A stretch of DNA of 64,000 nucleotides from Marinobacter zhejiangensis (GTDB lineage: Bacteria; Pseudomonadota; Gammaproteobacteria; Pseudomonadales; Oleiphilaceae): positions 62,001 through 126,000 of the forward strand of contig NZ_FOUE01000005.1 in assembly GCF_900114775.1 (NCBI RefSeq). Reading direction: 5' to 3'. The notes below the pieces were generated by a model. It had not been told where the DNA came from and searched no databases. It was given only the letters and a program-made list of their open reading frames with translations. Below, piece by piece: positions 29,890 to 38,922 of this stretch. The position numbers were made by a program, and so were the translations under genes. Numbering within the stretch: position 1 is the first letter of the stretch; each line of letters opens with the position of its first letter.

Positions 29890-30058
29890 ACGCGATATTT
29901 TAGTTTGTCGCACCCAACCGTGAAAGCCGGCTGCGGCGAATTAGGTGCCAGATGCAAGTGTAGAGATCGGGTTGATTATTGTCCATAATGACCGCGCAGG
30001 CCAATTAAGGACACGAATAGCCACCTCATCTGGCATTCCCCCTACCCGAGGAGATGAA

Positions 30059-31420
30059 ATGAGAAAACGACTGCTTACCGGATTCATTGGACTGCTCAGC
30101 GCCCAGCCGGCCCTGTCCCTGGACCTGATCGAAACCTACGAAAAGGCACTCTCCTACGACTCCGGTATCGCAGCGGCACGAGCCAGCTACGAAGCCCAGC
30201 AGGCCAGTGTTGATATCAGCCAGAGTTCACTGCTTCCGCAAATTTTTGCCTTTGGCGATGTCGACTATACCGACCAGGACGGCCCGGCGATCGACAACGG
30301 CGCTCGAACCCTGTCCTACGGTGTCCAGCTCACCCAACCGCTGTTCCGGGCGGATGACTGGTATCAATACGATGCCAGCAAATACCAGAGCGAATCGGCC
30401 CGTGCCCAGTACAACCTGGCACAACAGCGGCTAATGCTGGACGTTGCCACCGCCTACTTCAACGTTCTCCGCGCCGCCGATAACCTGACCACCACTCAGG
30501 CCGCCGAAAAAGCCTTTCAGCGCCAGTATGAACAGTCACAAGAGCGCTTCGATGTCGGACTGATCGCCATTACCGACGTGTACGAATCCCGCGCTGGCTA
30601 CGATGCTGCAAAAAGTGTTCGCATCGCCGCTGAAAACAATCTGGACATTGCCCGTGAGCGATTGGCCCGCCTGACCGGCGAATACAGTGAGCAGGTGGAC
30701 AACCTGAAACAGGACTTCCCGCTCAGCCACCCAGACCCGCAAGACCCATCAGCTTGGGTAGACACCGCCCTTGAGCAGAACTGGAACGTCCAGTCCGCCC
30801 AATTCGACCTGCAAACCAGCGAAGCCAATCTGTCCACAGCGAAGTCGGGCCATTACCCGACGCTGGACCTGAATGCCTCCTACGGAGAAGCGGATGTGGA
30901 TGGCGCTTTTGTTGCCAGCAACGACGGTACCACCACGGAAGGATCGATCAGCCTCACCCTGACGGTTCCCATTTATACCGGTGGCGGCACCCAGGCGTCG
31001 GTCCGCCAGCAACGCTCCCTGATGGACGCAACCCAGCAGACCCTGGAAACCGTGCGCAGGGATGTCAGTGTAACCACCCGTAGTCTTTACCTGACGGTCA
31101 ACAACAACATCGAGTCGGCATCGTCTCTGTACCAAACCATCATTTCCCGCCGCAGTGCGCTGGATGCGACCCGGGCCGGTTATGAGGTGGGCACGCGGAA
31201 CATCGTGGAAGTGCTGGACGCGGAGCGGAACTACTACGAATCACTGCGTGACTATTCCAACGCACGCTACGATTACGTGATCAACACCCTGACCCTGAAG
31301 CTGTCCGCCGGCATCCTCAGCCCGCAGGACCTGATGGACCTCAACAACTGGGTAAGCGCCGCTGCGCCGGGCATCGAAGCCATGGCCAACGAGGCCGAAA
31401 ACGCAGCGACCACCCGCTAA
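30059..31420 (+). CDS. tolC: TolC-family outer membrane channel protein
   Basis: Outer-membrane exit duct for efflux pumps and type I secretion. I start at ATG 30059 (MRKRLL), preceded by GAGGAG, giving 453 aa with a signal peptide cleaved after about residue 20 (QPALSL). An in-frame extension upstream to 29945 has no homology. Two OEP repeats are evident (about 22-215 and 230-430), with the typical LTQPLFRADDWYQY and LTVPIYTGGGTQA elements. It diverges from thiC, as in Pseudomonas. It is followed by a GC-rich hairpin and convergent waaA. Confidence 0.94.
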   Translation: MRKRLLTGFIGLLSAQPALSLDLIETYEKALSYDSGIAAARASYEAQQASVDISQSSLLPQIFAFGDVDYTDQDGPAIDNGARTLSYGVQLTQPLFRADDWYQYDASKYQSESARAQYNLAQQRLMLDVATAYFNVLRAADNLTTTQAAEKAFQRQYEQSQERFDVGLIAITDVYESRAGYDAAKSVRIAAENNLDIARERLARLTGEYSEQVDNLKQDFPLSHPDPQDPSAWVDTALEQNWNVQSAQFDLQTSEANLSTAKSGHYPTLDLNASYGEADVDGAFVASNDGTTTEGSISLTLTVPIYTGGGTQASVRQQRSLMDATQQTLETVRRDVSVTTRSLYLTVNNNIESASSLYQTIISRRSALDATRAGYEVGTRNIVEVLDAERNYYESLRDYSNARYDYVINTLTLKLSAGILSPQDLMDLNNWVSAAAPGIEAMANEAENAATTR

Positions 31421-31437
31421 GCCCCCCGAGTCAGATC

Positions 31438-31466
31438 GAGAGCATGGGCCTCACGGCCCTTCTCTC
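31438..31466. terminator. Hairpin between convergent tolC and waaA
   Basis: GAGAG (31438-31442) with CTCTC (31462-31466), and inside it GGGCC with GGCCC around TCAC. It sits in the 49-nt gap between two convergent stops. No strong T-run, so terminator function is likely but unproven. Confidence 0.6.
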
Positions 31467-31469
31467 CGG

Positions 31470-32726
31470 TCAAACCCGCGCAACAATCCCCTCAACGACT
31501 TTCCCCAACACACCGCGATTGGCCTCAACAACGGCCAGGGCATTGGCGCCTGCCTGAGCGGCCCGGTCCGAATCAACAATCAGCTGATGCAGGTGCTGAG
31601 CCAGGTCATGACTGTCGTTGGTGACGTAAACGCCATTTCTTGCCTGCAAGCTGCCGTAGATGGTCTCAAAGTTAAAGACGTGCGGCCCGGTCAGTACTGG
31701 AACTCCCCAGGCCGCCGGTTCCAGCGGGTTGTGGCCGCCGCGCTCGATGAGTGATCCGGCCACAAAAGCGATGTCCGTTGCGCCATAAAGCATCAACAGC
31801 TCACCCATGGTGTCTCCCAGATACACCTGAACCTGGGCGGGAGATTCCCCCTTCGAGCGCCGGGACAGTGAGAGCCCCTGGTCGGCGATCAACCTGGCCA
31901 CCGAATCGAAACGTTCCGGGTGCCGCGGTACGATCACCAGCAAACACCCTGGATGATCAGCCAGCACCTGTCGGTGGGCAGCCAGAATCTGCTCATCCTC
32001 ACCACGGTGCGTGCTTGCTGCAATCCATACCGGTCGATCCACACCAAACAGCGACCGCAGCGCTTTGGCGCAAGTGCGTATGTCGTCGGTGATATCGACG
32101 TCAAACTTTATGCTTCCGGTCACTGACACCGTCTCGGGGTGGGCACCAATTCGAAGAAACCGCCCGGCATCCTCCTCAGCCTGAGCGGCAATCCAGGTGA
32201 TACTGGCCAGCAACGGTGTCACCAGCGAAGGGATGCGTTCATAGCCCTGAGCCGAGCGCTCGGACAAGCGAGCATTGACGAGAAAGATGGGGACGTTGCG
32301 GTCGTGAGTGAGGGAAATCATATTCGGCCACAACTCTGTTTCCATGATCACCAGCGCACTAGGCCTGACCCGACCCAGGAAACGCTTCACCGCACCCGGC
32401 GTATCGTAGGGGGAGTAGGCATAGCGCACCTGGTCGCCGAACATTGCGCGCGCTCGGGCTAACCCGGTCTGGGTCATGGCGGTCATCAGGATAGGGGTGT
32501 CCGGAACCCGCTGCAGCAGTGCTTTCACCAAGGGCGCCGCGGCGATGGTCTCTCCCACCGACACAGCATGCACCCAAATTACCGGGTTCTCTGACCGGGG
32601 TACGAAGCCCAGCCGCTGCTGCCAACCCAAACGGGCCTCCTGATTACCCCGGCCACTCCACCACATACGTAAAAGAACAAAGGGCAGGGCCAGGCGAAAA
32701 ACCAGCGAATACAGAAAGTGCAGCAT
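31470..32726 (-). CDS. waaA: Kdo transferase WaaA
   Basis: Inner-membrane GT30 glycosyltransferase that adds Kdo from CMP-Kdo to lipid IVA, starting the LPS inner core. The 418 aa have an N-terminal membrane anchor (about 5-22), then the catalytic-base region AVSVGETIAA (Glu59), VIMETELWPN (about 110), and the CMP-Kdo-binding FVAGSLIERGGHNPLEPAAWG (about 313). Presence of KdkA and an OpsX-like heptosyltransferase suggests it may add a single Kdo (inference). Divergent from the acyltransferase gene. Confidence 0.96.
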   Translation of the reverse strand: MLHFLYSLVFRLALPFVLLRMWWSGRGNQEARLGWQQRLGFVPRSENPVIWVHAVSVGETIAAAPLVKALLQRVPDTPILMTAMTQTGLARARAMFGDQVRYAYSPYDTPGAVKRFLGRVRPSALVIMETELWPNMISLTHDRNVPIFLVNARLSERSAQGYERIPSLVTPLLASITWIAAQAEEDAGRFLRIGAHPETVSVTGSIKFDVDITDDIRTCAKALRSLFGVDRPVWIAASTHRGEDEQILAAHRQVLADHPGCLLVIVPRHPERFDSVARLIADQGLSLSRRSKGESPAQVQVYLGDTMGELLMLYGATDIAFVAGSLIERGGHNPLEPAAWGVPVLTGPHVFNFETIYGSLQARNGVYVTNDSHDLAQHLHQLIVDSDRAAQAGANALAVVEANRGVLGKVVEGIVARV

Positions 32727-32885
32727 GAGAGCTCCAGACTGAGAAAGTGCGGAGCCATTCTACCGAATCCCATCGGACTTTTCTGACCCCACTTACCGGA
32801 TATCAGCGGCACTGCCTTACTGATACAGCAGCCATTGTCCCTTCAGTCTGAGATACTGAGCCTGCTACACTTCGATACCCACTCA

Positions 32886-33851
32886 ATGCCAGGCACGAAA
32901 ACGGTGAGCAAGCACAGAAAATCTGTCAGGGAGACCCAATACTCAAAGTACCTTCACCCTCGCTGGTGGCCAACCTGGGTACTGATCGGCCTGATGTGGC
33001 TGATGGCTCAGTTGCCGCTTCGGGTGCAATGGCTGTTGGGCAAGGGCATCGGCGAACTGGCCTACCGACTGATTCCTCGCCGCCGTCATATTGCTGAAGT
33101 CAATATCCGGCTATGCTTTCCTGAACTATCGCCCGAGGCGCAACAGGCGCTGGTCCGCAAGACCTTTCATTCCAATGGCATTGGCATGATGGAAATCGGG
33201 CTGGCCTGGTTCCGCCGCCCTCAGGCCTACCGTGCGATTACCACGGTACATGGCCTGGAACATCTGGAGTCCGCGCTGGACAAAGGCAACGGCGTTCTCC
33301 TCCTCGGCGGCCACTACAGTACCCTGGACCTTGGCGGAAGCCTGGTATCCCTGTTCATTGAGGCGGATGTCATGCAACGGGACCACAACAATCCGCTACT
33401 GAATGCAGTGATGACTCGCGCCCGTGAACGACGCTACGGTGTGGCCCTCAACAGCAAGGATCTGCGGGGGCTATTGAAGCGACTGAAGCAGAACCGCACA
33501 ATCTGGTATGCCACCGATCAGGATTATGGCCGCAAAGGCATCGTCTTTGCCCCGTTTTTCAACGTGCCAGCTGGCAGCATTACGGCCACCTCACGCATTG
33601 CCGAGCGAAGCGGCTGTGCCGTGGTGCCCTTCAGCCACTTCCGCCGCGAGGATAGCCTTGGGTACGACATTTACTTTCACGCCCCATTGGACAACTTCCC
33701 GTCGGGCGACGATCTGGCCGATGCGACTCTGGTGAACCACACCATTGAACAAGAAGTCAGACGGCACCCGGACCAATACCTGTGGATGCACCGGCGCTTC
33801 AAAACCCGACCGTCACCCGACGATCCTGATTTCTACCGGAAACCGGACTGA
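32886..33851 (+). CDS. LpxL/HtrB-type lipid A acyltransferase, copy 1
   Basis: Inner-membrane enzyme that transfers a secondary acyl chain from acyl-ACP to lipid A. The 321 aa from ATG 32886 have a membrane anchor (about 30-47) and the HX4D catalytic motif as H-Y-S-T-L-D in GGHYSTLDLGG. The downstream YATDQDYGRKGIVFAPFFNVPA matches the family. Start is uncertain: TTG 32835, ATG 32886 and GTG 32904 are in frame, none with a good ribosome-binding site. It overlaps the next gene by 1 nt. A second family member lies at 36911. Acyl length and position cannot be read. Confidence 0.92.
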   Translation: MPGTKTVSKHRKSVRETQYSKYLHPRWWPTWVLIGLMWLMAQLPLRVQWLLGKGIGELAYRLIPRRRHIAEVNIRLCFPELSPEAQQALVRKTFHSNGIGMMEIGLAWFRRPQAYRAITTVHGLEHLESALDKGNGVLLLGGHYSTLDLGGSLVSLFIEADVMQRDHNNPLLNAVMTRARERRYGVALNSKDLRGLLKRLKQNRTIWYATDQDYGRKGIVFAPFFNVPAGSITATSRIAERSGCAVVPFSHFRREDSLGYDIYFHAPLDNFPSGDDLADATLVNHTIEQEVRRHPDQYLWMHRRFKTRPSPDDPDFYRKPD

Positions 33852-34813
33852 TGGCATCATCATCGGCCATGAACGGCCCAGCCCCGGTTATCTGGTTGCT
33901 GACTGACAACAAACCCGGCCACCGTAACCAACTCAAAGGGCTGGGTAACCGCCTTAGGGTGCTCACCGGTGCCAGTATTCACTGGCTGGAAACGGAGCCA
34001 TTGGCGGTTCCGTTATGGCGGGCACTGTTTGGCGCCGCCCCGTCGCTTGATAACACCCTGCCACGCCCAAATCTGGTGATCGCTGCTGGGTCAGGAACTC
34101 ACCGCCTGCTGCTGTCGCTCAGGCATATCCGCGGTTGCCAGCGCGTGGTGCTGATGAAACCCGCATTCCCATTAGCCCTGGTAGATGCGGCCATTATCCC
34201 AGAGCATGACCGTGTGGCCGAGAGCCGCCGGGTGCTGACAACCCAAGGGGTACTCAATGCGGTCACCCCTATGGCCAGGGTGACCGAAAAGCCCGAAGCG
34301 CTGATTCTGATTGGCGGCCCATCCAGACATTTCGAATGGGACAACATTTCAGTCTTTGACCAGACCCTCCAGTTGATGTCCAACCACCCCCAGTGGCGAT
34401 GGACCATAAGCAGCTCCCGCCGCACGCCCAAGGAACTCACTGACCGACTTGCAACCCTGGAAAGCCCAAGGGTGACCGTGGTAACACCGGAAACCACCCA
34501 CGAGTCGTGGCTGAACCATCAGCTCGCTGGCTCCAGGGCCGTTTGGGTCACGCCAGACAGCACCTCCATGGTGTATGAAGCCATCACCTCAGGCGTGCCA
34601 ACAGGACTGCTGGAGTTGCTTCCCAATCCCGACAGTCGGCTGGCAGCCGGCATCCACCATGCGGTGGAACTGGGGCTGGCTGGCCTGTGGCAGGATCAAG
34701 CCAGCGTCATGCATCCATCCGGCTCATTACCTGTTCGGCTTTGGGAGGCGGACCGTGCGGCGCGTTGGCTGATCCAAACCCTGCCGGCATGGACCAATGG
34801 AGGGCAGTCGTGA
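33851..34813 (+). CDS. ELM1-family protein (mitochondrial fission ELM1-like)
   Basis: A 320-aa protein of the ELM1 / DUF1022 family, named for a plant mitochondrial fission factor but common in proteobacteria. Its beginning, VIWLLTDNKPGHRNQLKGLG, is the family hallmark. Other conserved parts are VIAAGSGTHRLLLSLR, LIGGPSRHFEWD and VWVTPDSTSMVYEAITSGVPTGLLEL, the last resembling the donor-binding C-terminal half of GT-B glycosyltransferases. The tight coupling to an acyltransferase (TGATG) and a glycosyltransferase (GTGA) points to an envelope role here. Enzymatic activity is unproven. Confidence 0.88.
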   Translation: MASSSAMNGPAPVIWLLTDNKPGHRNQLKGLGNRLRVLTGASIHWLETEPLAVPLWRALFGAAPSLDNTLPRPNLVIAAGSGTHRLLLSLRHIRGCQRVVLMKPAFPLALVDAAIIPEHDRVAESRRVLTTQGVLNAVTPMARVTEKPEALILIGGPSRHFEWDNISVFDQTLQLMSNHPQWRWTISSSRRTPKELTDRLATLESPRVTVVTPETTHESWLNHQLAGSRAVWVTPDSTSMVYEAITSGVPTGLLELLPNPDSRLAAGIHHAVELGLAGLWQDQASVMHPSGSLPVRLWEADRAARWLIQTLPAWTNGGQS

Positions 34814-35928
34814 GGGTATTGCAAGTACTGCCGGCCCTTGAAAGCGGAGGTGTTGAGCGGGGAACCATCGAATTTGCCGCCGAGCTTGTTCGGCGGGGGC
34901 ATGAATCCTTTGTACTGTCGTCCGGTGGCAGCCTGACCCGCCTCCTCGATGCCCAGGGCTCGACCCACATCACTATGCCGGTGCACCGGAAATCCCCGGC
35001 ATCCTTCGGCCAGATCCGCCCCGTCCGCGCCCTGCTCCAGCAACTGCAACCAGACATCATCCACGTTCGATCCCGTATGCCCGCCTGGATTACCTGGCTG
35101 GCCTGGCGAGGGCTGCCCAAAGACCGCCGCCCTGCCCTGGTTTCCACGTTCCACGGCATGTACTCCGTTAACCCATACAGCGCGATCATGGCCCGGGCCG
35201 ACCGTATTATTGCGGTCTCGGAGTGCGTGAAGGCTTACATCCTGCAGAACTACAAGGTGCCGCCAAACCACCTATCCGTGATTCAACGAGGGGTTGATGC
35301 TGCCGCTTTTCATACCAGCGCCCCCGACCCCGCCTGGCGTAGCCGCCTGTATCAGCAGTACCCCCACCTGCAGAACAAGCGCATTGTCCTGATGCCAGGC
35401 CGTATTTCCCGCTGGAAAGGGCAGCTCCTGTTTATCGACGCGATGGCCGACATCATTCGCCAGAACCCTCAGTTCCATGGCGTTGTTGTTGGCGGAACCG
35501 AGGCCGGCAAACGGCACTTCATGAAGGAACTTGAGCAGCACCGCTCGGAGCTTGCGCTTGATCAGCATGTCACGTTCCTTGGACAACGGTCTGATATGGC
35601 GGAACTCTATCGGCTTGCCACCCTGGTGTGTCATATGTCGACAAAGCCGGAACCGTTTGGCCGAACCGTAACGGAAGCGTTGGCGGCCGGGACCCCAGTG
35701 GTTGCTTTTGATCGTGGCGGCGCCGCGGAAACCCTCAAGGCCTGCTTTCCTCAAGGGCTGGTCGCTCCCGATGACATCCGCGCCTTTGTAAACCGGGTTC
35801 TGACCCTGGCCGACCAGCCAACCCATTCGATTGAACTGCCCGAACGTTTTCATCTGGAGGCCCAGACTGAAGCTACCCTTCAGGTTTACCAACAGTTGCT
35901 CGCCGCACAACATCACAGCAGACCATGA
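34810..35928 (+). CDS. GT4-family glycosyltransferase
   Basis: Predicted GT-B retaining glycosyltransferase of 372 aa acting on LPS core. The GTG at 34810 overlaps the preceding stop (GTGA) and has GGAGGG upstream, so it is preferred over earlier in-frame codons. The N-terminal acceptor domain begins VRVLQVLPALESGGVERGTIE. The donor domain carries PGRISRWKGQLLFIDA (about 195) and the E-x7-E motif in KPEPFGRTVTEALAAGTPVVAFDRGG (about 279). Sugar specificity is unknown. The last of three overlapping genes from 32886. Confidence 0.9.
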   Translation: MRVLQVLPALESGGVERGTIEFAAELVRRGHESFVLSSGGSLTRLLDAQGSTHITMPVHRKSPASFGQIRPVRALLQQLQPDIIHVRSRMPAWITWLAWRGLPKDRRPALVSTFHGMYSVNPYSAIMARADRIIAVSECVKAYILQNYKVPPNHLSVIQRGVDAAAFHTSAPDPAWRSRLYQQYPHLQNKRIVLMPGRISRWKGQLLFIDAMADIIRQNPQFHGVVVGGTEAGKRHFMKELEQHRSELALDQHVTFLGQRSDMAELYRLATLVCHMSTKPEPFGRTVTEALAAGTPVVAFDRGGAAETLKACFPQGLVAPDDIRAFVNRVLTLADQPTHSIELPERFHLEAQTEATLQVYQQLLAAQHHSRP

Positions 35929-35947
35929 AGCGCTCAGGCGATGCCCA

Positions 35948-36790
35948 TCAGCCGTCACCCACTCCCGCCGACCGGCTCGGCTTCTCACCCGGCTCCAGTT
36001 CGGCCAACATCTGAATTTCCTTGGCCTTCGCCAGGCGCATGAAATTTCGGTTGGCCCCTGCGATGGACACACTCAGCCCGTACCAACCATTCATGATCTG
36101 CCGGTGCAACAGGTAGTATTTGAGAAACTTGAGAGGAAATTCAACGAACAGACGGGCGCTAGAAATTTTGCGCCCCTTTTCAGCCAGGAACTGGGCTTGT
36201 TCACACGACAGCTGCAGGTACTTGCGCTCCATCTGTTCCAGGTTGATGACTGACCTGTGCAGGACGTCTCCTGGGATAACACCAACCTTCCCCTTCAATA
36301 CCTTGGGACGGTCGTCGTTGCTACCAGCAATACCTTGAATCCTGGCGCGCCCTCGGTGATAGAGGCGCAGGATGCGCTTGCTGCGGTCGTGACGGAACGG
36401 GTGCCCCGCCAGCGGCTGCGACAACACCCAACGCATCTTGAATCCGGCAAACCCGGGGTCCGGATCAGCCGTAAACAGGGCCTTTATGTTGGCGACAAGC
36501 TCATCCGACAGAACCTCATCGGCATCAAGGTCCAAGACCCAGTCATTCCGGCACAAGCTTGCAGCATGGGCTTTCTGAGCCGCAAAGCCCTGCCACTCAT
36601 GAACCACGAAACGGGCGCCGTATTGCCGGGCTATGGTTTCGGTTCCATCGGTACTGCCCGAGTCGACGACAATGACCTCATCGGCCCAATCAGCCACCTT
36701 GGCCAACGTCGCACCGAGCCGTAATTCCTCATTTTTTGTAATACAATACACCGATACCGGTAGCGTCATCGTGACGTCACTCCCACTCAT
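35948..36790 (-). CDS. GT2-family glycosyltransferase (WaaE/KdtX-like)
   Basis: Inverting GT-A glycosyltransferase of 280 aa, similar in layout to WaaE/KdtX enzymes that add glucose to the first core heptose. Visible are SVYCITKNEELRLGATLAKV (about 12), VVDSGSTDGT (about 40), the metal-binding DLDADEVLS (about 82) and RILRLYHRGRARIQG. A second ATG at codon 8 (36769) is an equally plausible start. It lies alone on the minus strand between genes on the other strand. Exact acceptor is inferred from family only. Confidence 0.87.
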   Translation of the reverse strand: MSGSDVTMTLPVSVYCITKNEELRLGATLAKVADWADEVIVVDSGSTDGTETIARQYGARFVVHEWQGFAAQKAHAASLCRNDWVLDLDADEVLSDELVANIKALFTADPDPGFAGFKMRWVLSQPLAGHPFRHDRSKRILRLYHRGRARIQGIAGSNDDRPKVLKGKVGVIPGDVLHRSVINLEQMERKYLQLSCEQAQFLAEKGRKISSARLFVEFPLKFLKYYLLHRQIMNGWYGLSVSIAGANRNFMRLAKAKEIQMLAELEPGEKPSRSAGVGDG

Positions 36791-36910
36791 CTGCCGATTC
36801 GCTGGCCTGGTTGGTTTAGCAGCTTGCGAGCATACCCCGCCTCGTTGCGGTTGGCACGGTACAGTGGTAGTTTGCCATCGCCTCTTTGACAGTTTGGAAC
36901 CACGGGCCCC

Positions 36911-37816
36911 ATGAGAGCCGTAAAACTTTTCCTGATTAATTTCCTGCTTCGTATCTCCGGATCTCTTTCTCTGCGCGCTGCCCAGCGTGTGGGTCGCTCC
37001 CTCGGCTGGCTACTCTGGAAGATACCGACCCAGGCTCGCGACGTCACAGACATTAACCTGGCCATCTGCTTCCCGGAAAAAACGCAGGACCAGCGAGATC
37101 AACTGGCCAAGACCTCCCTGCAACAGACCGGCATGACCATCATGGAAATCCCGCTGATGTGGGAGTGGCCGGTGGCGGATTGCCTGAACCTTATCCAGAC
37201 CGTGGAGGGAGAGGAGCTTATCCGTGAAGCCCAGGCCGACGGTCGCGGGCTCATCCTGCTGGCCCCACACTTGGGCAACTGGGAACTCGCCGGCCTGTAC
37301 TTTTCTTCCCGCTACAAGATGGCCGCGCTCTACAGCCCACCCAACATGGCCGAATTCGAGGACTACATGATCAAGGTCCGCGGGCGCCTGGGCTCGGAAC
37401 TGGTACGGGGTGACCGCCGTGGGCTGGCGCGCCTGGCTTCTATCCTCCGTGAAGGCGGCATTGCCGGCATCCTCCCCGATCAATCCCCCCGCGGAAAAGG
37501 CAATGCCTTTGCCCCGTTCTTTGGCATGGATGTGAAAACCATGACACTGGTATCAAAGCTGATGCAGCGTACCGGTGCCAGGGCCCTGATGACCTATGCC
37601 GAACGCCTGCCCGATGGTCAGGGTTTTCGCCTTGTCATCCGCGAGACACTCCCCGGGCTGGATGACAAGGACCCGGTCGCGGCAACGACCGCACTCAATG
37701 GGTCCGTCGAGCAATGCGTACGGGCGCTGCCCGAGCAATATCAGTGGGAATACAAGCGCATGCGCCACCGGCCACCCGGCATTGAAAACCCCTACAAACC
37801 TGGCCAGATTTGTTAG
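36911..37816 (+). CDS. LpxL/HtrB-type lipid A acyltransferase, copy 2
   Basis: Second late acyltransferase, 301 aa. N-terminal amphipathic/membrane segment (about 3-35) is followed by the catalytic HX4E variant as H-L-G-N-W-E in APHLGNWELAG (about 117-127), then PDQSPRGKGNAFAPFFGMD. HX4E is accepted in this family. With copy 1 at 32886 this gives the two secondary acylations expected for hexa-acyl lipid A, but which gene does which step cannot be read. It diverges from the GT2 gene at 36790 and converges with the GT4 gene at 37829. Confidence 0.92.
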   Translation: MRAVKLFLINFLLRISGSLSLRAAQRVGRSLGWLLWKIPTQARDVTDINLAICFPEKTQDQRDQLAKTSLQQTGMTIMEIPLMWEWPVADCLNLIQTVEGEELIREAQADGRGLILLAPHLGNWELAGLYFSSRYKMAALYSPPNMAEFEDYMIKVRGRLGSELVRGDRRGLARLASILREGGIAGILPDQSPRGKGNAFAPFFGMDVKTMTLVSKLMQRTGARALMTYAERLPDGQGFRLVIRETLPGLDDKDPVAATTALNGSVEQCVRALPEQYQWEYKRMRHRPPGIENPYKPGQIC

Positions 37817-37828
37817 GAGCCAGCGTGA

Positions 37829-38854
37829 TCAACCGAGAATATCGCGATACAACGCAAGGTAGGAACTGGCATTCCGCTCCGGGCTGAAGCGCGGCAACGT
37901 TTGGTAACCACCTTCAACCAGTCGCGCCCGGAGCTCCTCGTCGGCAAGCATCCGAGACACGGCGTCAGCCAAACCATCGACATCCCCAGGATTGACCAAC
38001 AAGCCGTTTGAGCCGTCATCGAGGATGTCAGGAATGCCCCCGGCTCTCGCTGCCACTACCGGAACCCCATGCTGCATGGCTTCCAGAATGGTCGAGCCCA
38101 GACCTTCCTGCAGGGACGGGAAGACCAGCAGGTCAAGTGCCGCCAGCCAGTTACCAATGTCTTTCTGAAAGCCGGCAAACTCGACGTTATCCAGCCCCAT
38201 CGCCTGCTGTTGCAAAGCAGCCTCTTCAGGCCCTTCTCCGAGAAACAAGATCTGTGCATTCGGGCAACGCTCAGCCAACAGGGGTGCCGCCCTCAGCGTG
38301 ACTGAATGCCCCTTGTGGGCCAGGAAACGCCCCACTTGGCCAATCAACAGCTTCCCGGCGTAGCGCTGACGAATCCGGCCCACTTCATTGTCATCGGCCG
38401 GAAACCCGGAAAAACTGGAGGGGATCACCTCGGTCCGGGCACCGTTGACGGTTCCCAACACTACCCGCTGAATAGCCGAACTCAAGCAAGCAACCCGGCT
38501 TGCCTTGCCATACGCCTGGCGAGTCACCCAACCCGTTCCGAGCGGATTATCCACACGACGGGTAATGACGTAGGGGGTTGTCCTTAACCAGTATTCAATC
38601 AGCCCCCAGTACACGCCTTTGCCGTCATGACAGTGCACAAGATCCCAGTCACCGCCGGTCCCATGCCCTTTGATAAAGTGGCTGCACGTCCGGACTGTGA
38701 CCGGCAGTTCCGCAACCGCCTCATGCAGGGGGTTGCCGGGCCGGGCAATCAGGGTTTGCCGGATACCCTGACCCGCAAGCTGGCGGATCAGATTCAGCGT
38801 TTGCCGCTCACCACCGGAAAAGCCCCGTGCCAGGTTTATGTGGCAAATATGCAT
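37829..38854 (-). CDS. GT4-family glycosyltransferase
   Basis: GT-B glycosyltransferase of 341 aa. The acceptor domain opens MHICHINLARGFSGGERQTLNL, a typical family 4 start. The donor domain has IGQVGRFLAHKGHSVTLRAAP (about 178) and the E-x7-E region in FPSLQEGLGSTILEAMQHGVPVVA (about 255). It probably adds a core hexose; donor and acceptor are unknown. It is a single gene on the minus strand, divergent from the next GT4 gene across 68 nt. Confidence 0.88.
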   Translation of the reverse strand: MHICHINLARGFSGGERQTLNLIRQLAGQGIRQTLIARPGNPLHEAVAELPVTVRTCSHFIKGHGTGGDWDLVHCHDGKGVYWGLIEYWLRTTPYVITRRVDNPLGTGWVTRQAYGKASRVACLSSAIQRVVLGTVNGARTEVIPSSFSGFPADDNEVGRIRQRYAGKLLIGQVGRFLAHKGHSVTLRAAPLLAERCPNAQILFLGEGPEEAALQQQAMGLDNVEFAGFQKDIGNWLAALDLLVFPSLQEGLGSTILEAMQHGVPVVAARAGGIPDILDDGSNGLLVNPGDVDGLADAVSRMLADEELRARLVEGGYQTLPRFSPERNASSYLALYRDILG

Positions 38855-38922
38855 ATAAAAAACAGCCCGTGGATGATTTAATGGCGCCAGTTTAAGTGAA
38901 TCAGTTTGAAAAGGATAATGGC

